From Allomuricauda sp. TMED12 (GTDB lineage: Bacteria > Bacteroidota > Bacteroidia > Flavobacteriales > Flavobacteriaceae), in the NCBI GenBank assembly GCA_002167435.2, contig NHBR02000055.1:1-64000 (forward strand): 64,000 bases of DNA. Direction: 5' to 3'. Below are positions 8,316 through 17,345 of the stretch, piece by piece. The notes beneath the pieces are model-generated. The model was given only the letters and a program-made list of their open reading frames with translations, was not told where the DNA came from and did not search any database. The position numbers were made by a program, and so were the translations under genes. The first letter of the stretch is position 1, and each line of letters begins with the position of its first letter.

Positions 8316-10139
8316 ATGATAAAGAGAGAACCAAAAAGTTATTGGGCATTAGCTACATTTCTAATTTTCTTTGTTTTAGTGGCCAAAGGTCAAATGGCCG
8401 AAAAAGCCAAACCTGTAATTGAAAATGGGGAGGCACAAGTGGTTGAAGCCTTTTCTGACCCCAGTAAATGGATACGCCACGATCTTTGGGTGGAAACGGA
8501 ATTTGATTCTGATGGTGATGGTGAATTAGATAGGATGCATGTGGATGTTACCCGTCCAGAACAAACTGAATCAGAAGGCCTGAAACTTCCAGTAATTTAT
8601 GAATCCAGTCCATACTATGCAGGAACGGCCGGTTTAGGCAAAGGTATATTTTGGGATGTACAGCATGAACTCGGTGAACCTGGAAAACCAAGAAAACACC
8701 CTAATGTTACACGTGTTGGGGAGCGCCCCATAATATCGAACTCTCAAGTGAGAACATGGGTTCCCAGAGGTTATATTGTGGTCCACTCCTCCTCTCCTGG
8801 CACAGGACTTTCCGATGGCGCTCCAACTGTTGGCGGAGACAACGAATCCTTGGCTCCAAAAGCGATAATAGATTGGCTCAATGGAAGAGTCAAAGGATAC
8901 ACAGAACGTGACGGTGATAAAGAAGTAAAAGCCTATTGGTCCACAGGAAAAGTAGGCATGACTGGCACCTCATATAACGGAACCATTCCACTTGCGGCCG
9001 CAACTACGGGAGTTGAGGGTCTGGAAGCAATAATTCCCATTGCACCGAACACTTCGTATTATCATTATTACCGTTCCAACGGCCTTGTGCGTTCTCCTGG
9101 CGGTTATTTGGGAGAAGACATTGATGTGCTCTACGATTTTATCCACAGTGGCGATGAATCCAAAAGGGCTAGAAACAACAGAGTTGTTCGCGATACCGAA
9201 ATGAAAAATGGTCAAGACCGTATTACTGGCGATTACAATGATTTTTGGGCAGGAAGGGATTATTTGAATGATATGAAACCCATGAAAGCGGCCCTTTTGA
9301 TGTCACACGGTTTCAATGACTGGAACGTTATGCCAGAGCACAGCTACCGCATCTATAAAAAAGCCAAAGAAATGGGATTGCCCGTACAGATTTTCTATCA
9401 TCAGAACGGACATGGTGGACCACCTCCAATTTCCATGATGAACAGGTGGTTTACACGCTACCTGTATGGTGTGGAAAATGGTGTGGAAAGTGAACCAAAA
9501 GCATGGATAGTTCGAGAAAACGACAAAAAAGATAACCCTACGCCTTACGCAGATTATCCAAATCCGGATGCAAAGGACATTCAGCTTTATCTGAGTGCCG
9601 GAGCTCCTGCACAAGGGAAATTGACCACAAGCAAACCAAAAAAGCAAGGAACCGAGACTTTGGTGGACAATTACTCCTTTTCTGGCCCCAGTTTGGCAAA
9701 AGCTGAAACCACAGAACACCGACTTCTTTACACTACAGCTCCTTTAAAAGAGGATGTTCATATATCGGGAGTACCAAAAATCAAGATTAAACTGGCCAGT
9801 AGCAAACCTGCCGCCAATTTATCCGTTTGGCTAGTGTCCCTTCCATGGACCGAGGCATTGAACACCAAGATTACCGATAACATTATCACTCGTGGATGGG
9901 CGGACCCTCAAAACCATAGCTCATTAACGGAGAGCGAACCTTTGGTTCCCAATAATTTTTATGAAATAGAATTTGAGTTGATGCCCGATGATCAGATTAT
10001 TCCAAAAGGCCAACAAATAGGTTTGATGATTTTTTCAAGCGACAAAGAGTTTACCCTTTGGCCAGAACCGGGAACCGAATTGACAGTTGATTTGGATGGC
10101 ACTATGCTCACCCTGCCAATAGTGGGAGGAAAATTATAG
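8316..10139 (+). CDS. secreted CocE/NonD or X-Pro dipeptidyl-peptidase (S15-like) hydrolase
   Basis: 607 residues with an N-terminal hydrophobic export signal (residues ~8-26). The alpha/beta-hydrolase core carries the nucleophile serine in GMTGTSYNGT (~215), the acid in HGFNDWNVMPE (~335) and the histidine in HQNGHGGPP (~367). The C-terminal jelly-roll domain (SVWLVSLPWTE..., PNNFYEIEFELMPDDQIIPKGQQIGLMIF) is typical of the CocE/PepX family, whose members cleave X-Pro dipeptides or acyl ester/amide bonds. Substrate is undetermined; X-Pro peptidase activity is the likeliest. Single gene, probably periplasmic. Confidence 0.88.
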   Translation: MIKREPKSYWALATFLIFFVLVAKGQMAEKAKPVIENGEAQVVEAFSDPSKWIRHDLWVETEFDSDGDGELDRMHVDVTRPEQTESEGLKLPVIYESSPYYAGTAGLGKGIFWDVQHELGEPGKPRKHPNVTRVGERPIISNSQVRTWVPRGYIVVHSSSPGTGLSDGAPTVGGDNESLAPKAIIDWLNGRVKGYTERDGDKEVKAYWSTGKVGMTGTSYNGTIPLAAATTGVEGLEAIIPIAPNTSYYHYYRSNGLVRSPGGYLGEDIDVLYDFIHSGDESKRARNNRVVRDTEMKNGQDRITGDYNDFWAGRDYLNDMKPMKAALLMSHGFNDWNVMPEHSYRIYKKAKEMGLPVQIFYHQNGHGGPPPISMMNRWFTRYLYGVENGVESEPKAWIVRENDKKDNPTPYADYPNPDAKDIQLYLSAGAPAQGKLTTSKPKKQGTETLVDNYSFSGPSLAKAETTEHRLLYTTAPLKEDVHISGVPKIKIKLASSKPAANLSVWLVSLPWTEALNTKITDNIITRGWADPQNHSSLTESEPLVPNNFYEIEFELMPDDQIIPKGQQIGLMIFSSDKEFTLWPEPGTELTVDLDGTMLTLPIVGGKL

Positions 10140-10221
10140 GCTCCACTAACTGACCAAAATCATAGAGATTTTCAAATATTTTACGTGCCTTTAGGATAGT
10201 CTAACAATCATCCTATTAGTC

Positions 10222-10755
10222 ATGAAAATTTTGATAATTTATGGTACCGTAGAAGGCCAGACCCGAAAAATCGCAAGGTTTATGGAAAACGTTCTCCAAG
10301 AAAATGGTCATCAAGTAGTTATTGCAAATGCCGTTGAAGATCCACCTGCTCCCAATGATTTTGATACGATTCTAGTAGGCAGTTCCATTCACATTCATAA
10401 ATACAATACAGTAATCAAGGACTATGTTCTAAAAAATATTGATACCTTAAATGGAAAACCGAGTGCTTTTTTCTCGGTAAGTATGGCCGTGGCATCCGAC
10501 ATTAAGGAAGAACACGAGGAAGCAGCACAGATTGCCAAAGACTTTTTAAAAGAGACCGCATGGAACACAAAAACGATATGGCATATCGCAGGAGCTTTGA
10601 AATACACTGAATATAGTTATTTTAAGAAACTGATAATGCGCTCCATTGCCAAAAAAGAAGGCGGTTCTGTTGACACTAGCCAAGATCATGAATATACCGA
10701 TTGGCCAAAAGTGAAAGAACAGGTCTTACAATTTATCAATAGTTTAAAAGCATAA
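10222..10755 (+). CDS. flavodoxin-domain protein, HemG-like
   Basis: 177 residues. The FMN phosphate-binding loop IIYGTVEGQTRKIA sits at the very N-terminus and LVGSSIHIHKYN and SAFFSVSMAVA match the menaquinone-dependent protoporphyrinogen oxidase (HemG) branch of flavodoxins. HemG oxidises protoporphyrinogen IX during haem synthesis, but no haem gene is adjacent, so the call stays at family level. Six bases separate it from the next gene, so the two probably share a transcript. Confidence 0.75.
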   Translation: MKILIIYGTVEGQTRKIARFMENVLQENGHQVVIANAVEDPPAPNDFDTILVGSSIHIHKYNTVIKDYVLKNIDTLNGKPSAFFSVSMAVASDIKEEHEEAAQIAKDFLKETAWNTKTIWHIAGALKYTEYSYFKKLIMRSIAKKEGGSVDTSQDHEYTDWPKVKEQVLQFINSLKA

Positions 10756-10761
10756 TTTAAT

Positions 10762-11073
10762 ATGGACAAGTATAGTTTTAGCACACTTTCAGAAGCTGTC
10801 AACACGCTCACACAGGAAGAGGGCTATAAAGAAGATTTTGAAGCAGATGAAACCTGTATCAAGGCATTGTATTCCAAAAAGGAATACCAACCCAAGGATT
10901 TGGTCATCATCAACTCCTATCGTTTTGAGGGGATGACGAACCCAAGTGATGAATCCACTGTATTCACCATTGAGGCCAACGATGGGACCAAGGGTACATT
11001 GGTGATGTCCTACGGTGCATCAACTGGACAGAACGAGGAACTTATTCAGCAAATACCGTTCAAAAAGAATTGA
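10762..11073 (+). CDS. small conserved flavobacterial protein, unknown function
   Basis: 103 residues, opening FSTLSEAVNTLTQEEGYKEDF and continuing with YRFEGMTNPSDESTVFTIEA. I recognise the pattern as a small family common in Flavobacteriaceae that is sometimes given the misleading name phosphoribosylpyrophosphate synthetase; it has no PRPP synthetase motif. Soluble, no signal peptide. Starts 6 nt after the flavodoxin-like gene. Its stop (TGA) directly abuts the stop of the convergent oxygenase gene, the two forming TGATCA. Confidence 0.7.
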   Translation: MDKYSFSTLSEAVNTLTQEEGYKEDFEADETCIKALYSKKEYQPKDLVIINSYRFEGMTNPSDESTVFTIEANDGTKGTLVMSYGASTGQNEELIQQIPFKKN

Positions 11074-11664
11074 TCAAACAAACAGTTTTCCCACCGATGA
11101 AGGCTGGTACAACAACCAACCGGTAAGGCTAAATCTATTTTTGTGGGCCTCCAATACCGCATGTGGCACCTCTGCACTTTTGAACATCACACAACGAGCA
11201 GCCAAGGGTTCTATCAAAAAACTCGTCCCGTCTTTTTCAAAAATTTCGAGTTCCCCACCATCTCCATGTTTCCAATCATCATTTAAATAAATGATCATGG
11301 AAATCATACGATTGTTACGATTTTCGAACTGATCCAAGTGCTTATCATAATGCCCCCCCGATGGATAATATGCCAAATGAAATTCGTAACCCGATAAACT
11401 TAAATAGCAATATCGATTAAAAATGTGGATGGTCTCGTCCAAAAGATTCCAATACGTTTCTAGTTGAGCATCTCGCTTTCTGTCCAACCAATAGGTGAAA
11501 TCGCCCCGTATCCTGTCATTGATTTGATTATCGGAATGGGCGCCGATGCCAGCCTCTTTAAAATTGGGCGATTTTTCCAGAAAAAAAGATTTGATCTCAG
11601 AGTAGAGTTCTTCCCGAAGAAAATGGTCAATAACTACATAATCCTTACTGGAGATGTCATCCAT
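11074..11664 (-). CDS. 2OG-Fe(II) oxygenase (prolyl 4-hydroxylase-like)
   Basis: About 196 residues from the ATG at 11664; a TTG at 11703 would add 13 residues. The double-stranded beta-helix iron site is visible: H-x-D in SGGHYDKHLDQF followed by the distal histidine in EVPHAVLEAHKNRFSLTGW, with the arginine that binds 2-oxoglutarate. Family members hydroxylate prolyl or other residues using O2 and 2-oxoglutarate. The protein substrate here is unknown. Convergent with the preceding small gene with zero intergenic bases. Confidence 0.83.
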   Translation of the reverse strand: MDDISSKDYVVIDHFLREELYSEIKSFFLEKSPNFKEAGIGAHSDNQINDRIRGDFTYWLDRKRDAQLETYWNLLDETIHIFNRYCYLSLSGYEFHLAYYPSGGHYDKHLDQFENRNNRMISMIIYLNDDWKHGDGGELEIFEKDGTSFLIEPLAARCVMFKSAEVPHAVLEAHKNRFSLTGWLLYQPSSVGKLFV

Positions 11665-11811
11665 CCAAGACAACCAATCCTCCAAACCGTGATAGGCATT
11701 CAATATATCAAAAATGTAGGCGAATGTAGGTAATATTTTGAAGTGAAATGATATTTTTTAATTTAAAACTCTACAGAGATATGGCACAAATTTTGACTTA
11801 TCTACCTTGTT

Positions 11812-12162
11812 ATGAGAAAAATACTCCCAATTCTTATCATATCACTCTTTTCCCATATGACATGGGGCCAGATTGTTTTTAAGGAAAATGCTGACTTCAA
11901 AGCAGATTACTTAGTTTTTGAAGTAGATCGTGAATATAAGGCTGATCTTTTGGTATATATGGTTGATCGAGAATACAAAGCCAAAGGTAATGAGGGGCTC
12001 TGGTTTTTTACAAATGGTGACTTCAAGGCTAATTTTTCGGTGTTCTTTGTGGATCGTAACTATAAAGCAGATTTCACTGTATTTTTTGTGGACCGGGATT
12101 ACAAAGCACGGTGGAAAAACAAAACAAAAATGCTTGAACTCAATCTTCCGGTTTTGGACTAA
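11812..12162 (+). CDS. secreted DUF6150-like short-repeat protein
   Basis: 116 residues with a signal peptide (MRKILPILIISLFSHMTWGQ). The mature part is five or six tandem repeats of about 13 residues with consensus (D/E)(F/Y)KA(D/N)xxVFxVDR, for example DYLVFEVDREYKAD, DLLVYMVDREYKAK and DFTVFFVDRDYKAR. The pattern matches the DUF6150 family of repeat proteins. No catalytic residues are apparent, and a small repetitive beta-fold is the likely structure. Function unknown. It precedes a zinc-ribbon protein by 36 bp. Confidence 0.78.
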   Translation: MRKILPILIISLFSHMTWGQIVFKENADFKADYLVFEVDREYKADLLVYMVDREYKAKGNEGLWFFTNGDFKANFSVFFVDRNYKADFTVFFVDRDYKARWKNKTKMLELNLPVLD

Positions 12163-12198
12163 GCCAAACGTAGTATCTTTGCAACATACAACTCTTAT

Positions 12199-12441
12199 AT
12201 GATACTTTTTTTTGGAACTAGACCAGGTAAAAAGGTAACCAAAGTACTAAACGATGTTACCTGCCCTTACTGCAATCAAACAGGTACGCTGACCGCAGTG
12301 GCCCAACCCAACTACGCCCATTTGTTCTGGATTCCACTATTTACGATCAACAACATCCGTTACGCGGAATGTTCCCATTGCAAAAAAGTGTACTACAAGG
12401 AAGATTTTACACCCGAAATGGAACGGGCTTTATCGGCATAA
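12199..12441 (+). CDS. zinc-ribbon protein
   Basis: 80 residues with two CxxC knuckles, CPYC (residues ~23-26) and CSHC (~58-61), linked by a hydrophobic segment (HLFWIPLFTI). Matches short zinc-ribbon proteins with a hydrophobic insert; these are of unknown role and may be membrane-associated. It ends immediately before a hairpin terminator. Confidence 0.78.
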   Translation: MILFFGTRPGKKVTKVLNDVTCPYCNQTGTLTAVAQPNYAHLFWIPLFTINNIRYAECSHCKKVYYKEDFTPEMERALSA

Positions 12442-12473
12442 AAAAACGGCCAAGAATTACTTGACCGTATTTT
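12441..12473. terminator. terminator between convergent genes
   Basis: ACGGCCAAG, loop AATTA, CTTGACCGT with one internal mismatch, flanked by A6 on the left and TATTTT on the right; lies between stops at 12441 and 12494. Confidence 0.65.
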
Positions 12474-12493
12474 CCAGTGGCTCAAAAAAGTGA

Positions 12494-13564
12494 TCAAATA
12501 TCGAACCTAAGGCCCAGTGATATATTATTTTGCTTTATGTCGGCATCTTTAAAAATAGGGTTTAGGTCATATTTTAAATAAAGTAATACGCCATCAATCC
12601 CCATATACCCGCTCACCCCGTAAATAAGGTCGCTTGTATTATAATCCCTTTTAAGTTTATCCTTTACATCTTCACCGTCCCTATTATATTTTAATTTTTG
12701 ACGTGTACCCAAGTTAAACCCGCCATAACCTCCAAATCCTAGCCTAAATTGGTCCCTTATGGAATACCGAATGCTACGTTCCGTTTTTCGCATTCGGGAC
12801 GGCCCAACCTCAAAATGTACGGGGAAAACCAAGTTGTCCATTCTTAATTTGGACTTATCCAGATTGTACTCAAATTCCTCCAACACGGTTTGGTCTCCAT
12901 TTTGCACAAAAATCTGGTTATCATCGGGCTTTAGTCCATTAAATTGAAAGGAAAAACCATAGTTGAAGCGCAACCAATTCGAATTCTTGAACACTCTGGT
13001 CCGCCATTGCCATCCCATTTCAAAAAATCGGCTTCCTCCAATTTTATAGGGGGAATCGGAAAGCGATTGCCCTTCGATCAATGCATTATTAAGCCCAATG
13101 GCCATCACAAAATCGGAATAGGTACGCCTATCATATTTGATTTCCCTCTTATGGCGCCTGGGGTTGAAAGTAAAGGCCGGTTTACCATCAATGAAAAGAT
13201 CAAGTCGCATTCTGTCCCCATATATGGTATCTATTTCGCTCAATGTGAGCACATCACCTTTATTACGTTCCAACAAAGCGATTCTGTTATCGATAATGGC
13301 CACCCGGTTTTCTATGTTCAAGGCCCGTTGCTTGGCTACTTCCTCTTTAAGGACTTGCGCCTCATTTTCAGAGATATCACCATTCTCGAGCCGTTTGTTG
13401 ATATCCCTTACCTCAAACTTCAAAGCATTTTTCTCTTGCTCAACAATACGTTGCTTTTCTATTTTCAATTCCTCTATTTTCTTCTGATAATCCTCTTGCC
13501 CAAACATTACTTGCGAAACAAATAATAAGAATAAAACTGACGAATAAAATGTAATTGTTTTCAT
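12494..13564 (-). CDS. coiled-coil outer-membrane beta-barrel protein
   Basis: 356 residues with a signal peptide (to ~residue 22, FGQ), then a highly charged coiled coil (~25-110, rich in K/E heptads such as KIEELKIEKQRIVEQEKNAL), then a beta-strand-rich region ending LGLRFDI, an aromatic-ended last strand typical of outer-membrane barrels. Likely spans periplasm and outer membrane. It is downstream of the ECF sigma and anti-sigma genes in the same direction, separated by 85 bp, and may be an output gene of that system (inference). Confidence 0.72.
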   Translation of the reverse strand: MKTITFYSSVLFLLFVSQVMFGQEDYQKKIEELKIEKQRIVEQEKNALKFEVRDINKRLENGDISENEAQVLKEEVAKQRALNIENRVAIIDNRIALLERNKGDVLTLSEIDTIYGDRMRLDLFIDGKPAFTFNPRRHKREIKYDRRTYSDFVMAIGLNNALIEGQSLSDSPYKIGGSRFFEMGWQWRTRVFKNSNWLRFNYGFSFQFNGLKPDDNQIFVQNGDQTVLEEFEYNLDKSKLRMDNLVFPVHFEVGPSRMRKTERSIRYSIRDQFRLGFGGYGGFNLGTRQKLKYNRDGEDVKDKLKRDYNTSDLIYGVSGYMGIDGVLLYLKYDLNPIFKDADIKQNNISLGLRFDI

Positions 13565-13649
13565 GATTGTTTTGATTTATAAACCTCCCGACTTCCCACC
13601 CATCTAGGACAGGAAGTTGAAGAAGGTTTGTTTTGATTGATGAATAATT

Positions 13650-14366
13650 TTATTGATTTCGGTCTGCCACCGCAGTACGTAGTTTAAGGTAACCTGATTT
13701 GAGGGCATCGAAGATTTGGTCCCGGAACGATTCGTCCAACTCATCCTCTACTTCTGCCAATAAGGACATTGCATCCACGGAACCACCTTCAGCGAATAAC
13801 CTATCGGTCAAAATCTGTCGTTGGGCAGCTCGTAATAGCGAATCCACTTCTGCATCTGACACATTTTGTTGTCCACTTTCCATCAATGCTACCTGGGCCA
13901 CAACTTCTTCCACTTTTTGCGCGATCAGCTTGTCAGAATTAATAATCAACTCGTCCTTTAAAGGTTGTTTTTCTTCCTCTTTGGCAATTACTGTATTTGG
14001 AATGGAATTCCTCCGAGTCAAATTATCCCTTTTATCCATTTCGACAGTTTCCGATGCTTTCTGGACCACTTCTATTTTATCCTCAACGTCCACGATTTTT
14101 TCCTCTACTTGGGTTTCCTTATAACTATTTGTTTCGCTATCCACCAATTGTATCTGTTCTACCTGATTCTGATCTTTGGTAAATAAAAAAACCGAGACCA
14201 GGACAATACCTAAAATACTTGCCGCTACAGCATAAGGAAACCATTTCTTGCTACTTTTAGGCTGTTGTTGCTCCAGCTGAGAAGCAATCTTGTCCCAAGA
14301 CCCTTTTGATGGGGCAATGGTTCGCTGCTCCAACTTCTCCTTGATATGCTTATCCAGTTTATCCAT
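13650..14366 (-). CDS. membrane-anchored anti-sigma-like protein
   Basis: 238 residues: a cytoplasmic N-terminal segment (MDKLDKHIKEKLEQRTIAPSKGSWDKI...), one transmembrane helix (~45-65, YAVAASILGIVLVSVFLF), and a long acidic periplasmic region. The layout and its position 5 bp after an ECF sigma gene fit the flavobacterial anti-sigma type, although no ASD zinc motif is visible. It would hold the sigma factor inactive at the inner membrane until an envelope signal is received (inference from family and context). Confidence 0.75.
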   Translation of the reverse strand: MDKLDKHIKEKLEQRTIAPSKGSWDKIASQLEQQQPKSSKKWFPYAVAASILGIVLVSVFLFTKDQNQVEQIQLVDSETNSYKETQVEEKIVDVEDKIEVVQKASETVEMDKRDNLTRRNSIPNTVIAKEEEKQPLKDELIINSDKLIAQKVEEVVAQVALMESGQQNVSDAEVDSLLRAAQRQILTDRLFAEGGSVDAMSLLAEVEDELDESFRDQIFDALKSGYLKLRTAVADRNQ

Positions 14367-14371
14367 ACCCT

Positions 14372-14947
14372 CTATTTTTTAATCGCCGATTTTGATTTGG
14401 GCGACATTCCGTTTAATCTTAAATTTTCTTGAAGCATTTTTTTGGCCTTGAACAATTGCGATTTCGATGTTCCTTCAGAAATTTCCAATAACTCGGCAAT
14501 CTCCCTATGCCCATATCCTTCTATGGCATAGAGCAAGAAGACCGTTTTATAGCCTTCGGGAAGTTCGTCGATCAGTTGTTGTACATATTCAGCATCCAAT
14601 AGTCCCTCATTGGTATTTGAGACCTGACCGTTTACCTCCACAACAGCATCATCATAAACAACAAACTGCCTTTTGCGCAAATAGGAAATACTTTCACGAA
14701 TCATGATTTTTCTGACCCACCCTTCAAAGCTCCCCTTAAATTCATAGGAACTTAAATGGTTGAAAACTTTTACAAAACCACTGACCATAACATCTTCAGC
14801 AAAATGAAGATCTTTGATGTACTGCCTGCAAACCCCCAACATTTTAGGTGAAAACCTATCGTATAGGAACTTTTGGGCCTTTTGGTCCCCTTTGATCGAT
14901 TTTTTGATCAATTGTTTTTCGTTGCTATGTAGCGCGATGATCTTCAA
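14372..14947 (-). CDS. RNA polymerase ECF sigma factor
   Basis: 191 residues with region 2 (YDRFSPKMLGVCRQYIKDLHFAEDVMVSGFVKVFNHL) and region 4 (IDELPEGYKTVFLLYAIEGYGHREIAELLEISEGTSKSQLFKAKKML). It directs polymerase to a small set of promoters, probably envelope genes, given the anti-sigma and beta-barrel partners downstream. Start is a TTG at 14947; the resulting N-terminus (MKIIALHSNEKQLIKKSI) fits homologues, and no closer ATG exists. Confidence 0.9.
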   Translation of the reverse strand: MKIIALHSNEKQLIKKSIKGDQKAQKFLYDRFSPKMLGVCRQYIKDLHFAEDVMVSGFVKVFNHLSSYEFKGSFEGWVRKIMIRESISYLRKRQFVVYDDAVVEVNGQVSNTNEGLLDAEYVQQLIDELPEGYKTVFLLYAIEGYGHREIAELLEISEGTSKSQLFKAKKMLQENLRLNGMSPKSKSAIKK

Positions 14948-15057
14948 AAGTTTGGTTTATAAAAGTGCTTCTATTTTAATAGACGGGATAAAAACACAAA
15001 TGGTTGCCTGAAAATAAAAATTTTCAGTATTTAATTGATTATCAAGTTTATAAATGT

Positions 15058-16032
15058 TTATTTTTTCCGGTCCACCACGTAGTTGACCATAAGTGCAAGG
15101 GCACTTTTGTATTCGGAATCGGGATAATTGTCCAAAATGGCCAAAGCTTCGTCCTTAAACTCCAACATTTTGACCACAGCATAATCCAGGCCACCTTTTT
15201 CCTTTACATATGCAATAACCTCCTTTACCCGTTTTTTGTTCTTGTTGTGCTTTTTGATGGAATTGATCAACCATTTCTTCTTTTCCTTATCACTATGGTT
15301 CAAAGCATAGATCAACGGCAATGTCATCTTTTGCTCCTTGATGTCGATTCCAGTTGGTTTTCCGATTTTCTCGGCACCGTAGTCAAAAAGGTCATCCTTA
15401 ATTTGAAAGGCCATTCCACAAAGCTCCCCGAACTTCCTAAAGGTTTCCACTTCTTCGGAATTTGGGCGAACCGAACATGCACCCATACTGCAGCATGCAG
15501 CTATCAAGGTTGCAGTTTTCTGGCGGATGATGTCGTAATACACATCTTCCGTAATATCCAAAAGTCTCGCTTTTTCTATCTGTAGTAATTCCCCCTCGCT
15601 CATATCACGGACCGCATTGGAGATAATATGAAGTAAATCGTAATCCTTGTTTTCCAGGGATACCAACAATCCCTTGGAGAAAAGAAAATCCCCTACCAAA
15701 ACGGCAATCTTGTTCTTCCATAAAGCGTTGATGGAGAAAAAACCGCGACGTTTGTTACTGTCGTCAACCACATCATCGTGCACCAAACTTGCGGTATGGA
15801 TCAATTCAATGATGGAAGCTCCGGTATAAGTACGCTCATTAACCTCACCATTCAATAATTTGGCGGTCAAAAACACGAACATGGGCCGCATTTGTTTGCC
15901 CTTTCTGTTAACAATGTAAAAGGTAATCCTATTGAACAATGCAACTTTAGAAGACATGGATTTGAGGAATTTTTCCTCAAAAAGCTGCATCTCATTTTCT
16001 ATGGGCTCCCTTATCTGCGAAACGATTTTCAA
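15058..16032 (-). CDS. trans-isoprenyl diphosphate (polyprenyl) synthase
   Basis: 324 residues. Both aspartate-rich motifs are present: LVHDDVVDD (~residues 89-97, first DDxxD) and QIKDDLFDYG (~213-222, second). GKQMRPMFVFL is the GKxxRP substrate motif. It condenses isopentenyl diphosphate onto an allylic primer; long-chain products feed menaquinone side chains, and the size suits an octaprenyl-type enzyme, though chain length cannot be read reliably. TTG start at 16032. It lies alone downstream of rlmN on the same strand. Confidence 0.9.
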   Translation of the reverse strand: MKIVSQIREPIENEMQLFEEKFLKSMSSKVALFNRITFYIVNRKGKQMRPMFVFLTAKLLNGEVNERTYTGASIIELIHTASLVHDDVVDDSNKRRGFFSINALWKNKIAVLVGDFLFSKGLLVSLENKDYDLLHIISNAVRDMSEGELLQIEKARLLDITEDVYYDIIRQKTATLIAACCSMGACSVRPNSEEVETFRKFGELCGMAFQIKDDLFDYGAEKIGKPTGIDIKEQKMTLPLIYALNHSDKEKKKWLINSIKKHNKNKKRVKEVIAYVKEKGGLDYAVVKMLEFKDEALAILDNYPDSEYKSALALMVNYVVDRKK

Positions 16033-16231
16033 CGTAACGGTGTGGTGTTTGGTTTTGAATCCCTAAAAGTAGGGAAAATGGAAGAGTTGTTGGAATGAAA
16101 TCCAAGATTTAAGATGCAGTCCTAAAAGTATCGATGATTTGCAGGGGATCGTATTCTGGTTTAGGGGTGAAAAGGTGAAGAGCCAAGGGTGTATTGTGCA
16201 ACTGTTTATTGCTAATTGAAGATTGAAAAAC

Positions 16232-17272
16232 CTAGCTTTTATTGGCCAATTGTCCGCAAGCGGCATCAATATCCTTTCCACGCGATCTGCGTATGGTCAC
16301 GGTAATGCCATTTCGCTCCAAAGTTTGCTGATACATTTCTATAGCGTTATTGGGAGCTTGCTGAAACTCGCCATCATCAATGGGGTTATACTCTATGATA
16401 TTGACCTTTGATGGAGCAAACTTACAGAACTTCACCAAAGCATCGGCAGCTTCTTGTGTATCGTTGATACCTTTCCAAACCACATATTCGTAGGTTATCC
16501 TGTTCTTGGTCTTACTGTACCAATATTCCAGTGCCTCACGAAGGTCTTTTAATGGAAATGTGGAATTAAAAGGCATAATAGAGGTACGTACCTCATCAAT
16601 AGCGGAATGCAAGGATACGGCCAAACCGAACTTTACCTCCTCATCAGCCATTTTCTTTATTATTTTCGGGACTCCCGAAGTGGACACTACAATTCTTTTT
16701 GGTGACATCCCCAATCCTTCGGGTGAGGTAATTTTATCGATGGCCTTTAGTACATTATTGTAGTTCATCAAAGGTTCACCCATACCCATAAAAACGATAT
16801 TGCTCAACGGTCGGTCAAAATACAAACGGCTCTCATTATCAATGGCCACCACTTGATCGTAAATCTCGTCAGGATTTAAGTTTCGCATGCGCTTTAACCT
16901 AGCAGTGGCGCAAAATCGGCAATCCAAACTACAACCTACTTGACTGGACACACAGGCGGTGGTCCGGGTTTCCGTTGGAATCAAAACGGATTCAACAATC
17001 AAACCATCATGCAAGCGAACGGCATTTTTAATGGTACCATCGGAGCTTCGTTGCATTTGATCTACGCGAATATGGTTGATGACAAAATTGTCTTCCAACA
17101 TTTTTCTGGTTTCCTTGGAAATATTTGTCATAGCATCAAAATCGTGGGCAGATTTCTGCCACAACCATTCGTACACCTGGTTTCCACGAAATGCCTTATC
17201 GCCCTGCTCCACGAAAAAATTACGAAGCTGTTCCTTGGTCAATGCGCGTATGTCCTTCTTTTTGTTTTCCAC
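16232..17272 (-). CDS. rlmN: 23S rRNA (adenine-2503-C2) methyltransferase
   Basis: 346 residues, radical-SAM enzyme that methylates A2503 of 23S rRNA (and A37 of some tRNAs). The [4Fe-4S] motif is CSLDCRFC (~115-122) with SSQVGC just before it; the mechanism-specific cysteine is in the C-terminal DAACGQLA. GTG start at 17272. Separated by a terminator from the upstream queA. Confidence 0.95.
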   Translation of the reverse strand: MENKKKDIRALTKEQLRNFFVEQGDKAFRGNQVYEWLWQKSAHDFDAMTNISKETRKMLEDNFVINHIRVDQMQRSSDGTIKNAVRLHDGLIVESVLIPTETRTTACVSSQVGCSLDCRFCATARLKRMRNLNPDEIYDQVVAIDNESRLYFDRPLSNIVFMGMGEPLMNYNNVLKAIDKITSPEGLGMSPKRIVVSTSGVPKIIKKMADEEVKFGLAVSLHSAIDEVRTSIMPFNSTFPLKDLREALEYWYSKTKNRITYEYVVWKGINDTQEAADALVKFCKFAPSKVNIIEYNPIDDGEFQQAPNNAIEMYQQTLERNGITVTIRRSRGKDIDAACGQLANKS

Positions 17273-17290
17273 TACTTAAAGATAAGCAAG

Positions 17291-17325
17291 AAAAAATCCC
17301 GCTGGCTATAAAGCGAACGGGATTT
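17291..17325 (-). terminator. intrinsic terminator after queA
   Basis: On the minus strand AAATCCCG and CGGGATTT enclose an inner loop of ~16 nt and are followed by a T-run (complement of 17291-17296). It lies 20 bp past the queA stop and upstream of the rlmN start. Confidence 0.75.
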
Positions 17326-17345
17326 CTCTTCTCTAAAATTTTGTT

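Noticed and set aside
15008-15027. CTGAAAAT/ATTTTCAG palindrome after the polyprenyl synthase gene as a terminator
   Set aside because: All A/T except one pair at the base and no U-run, so support is too weak.
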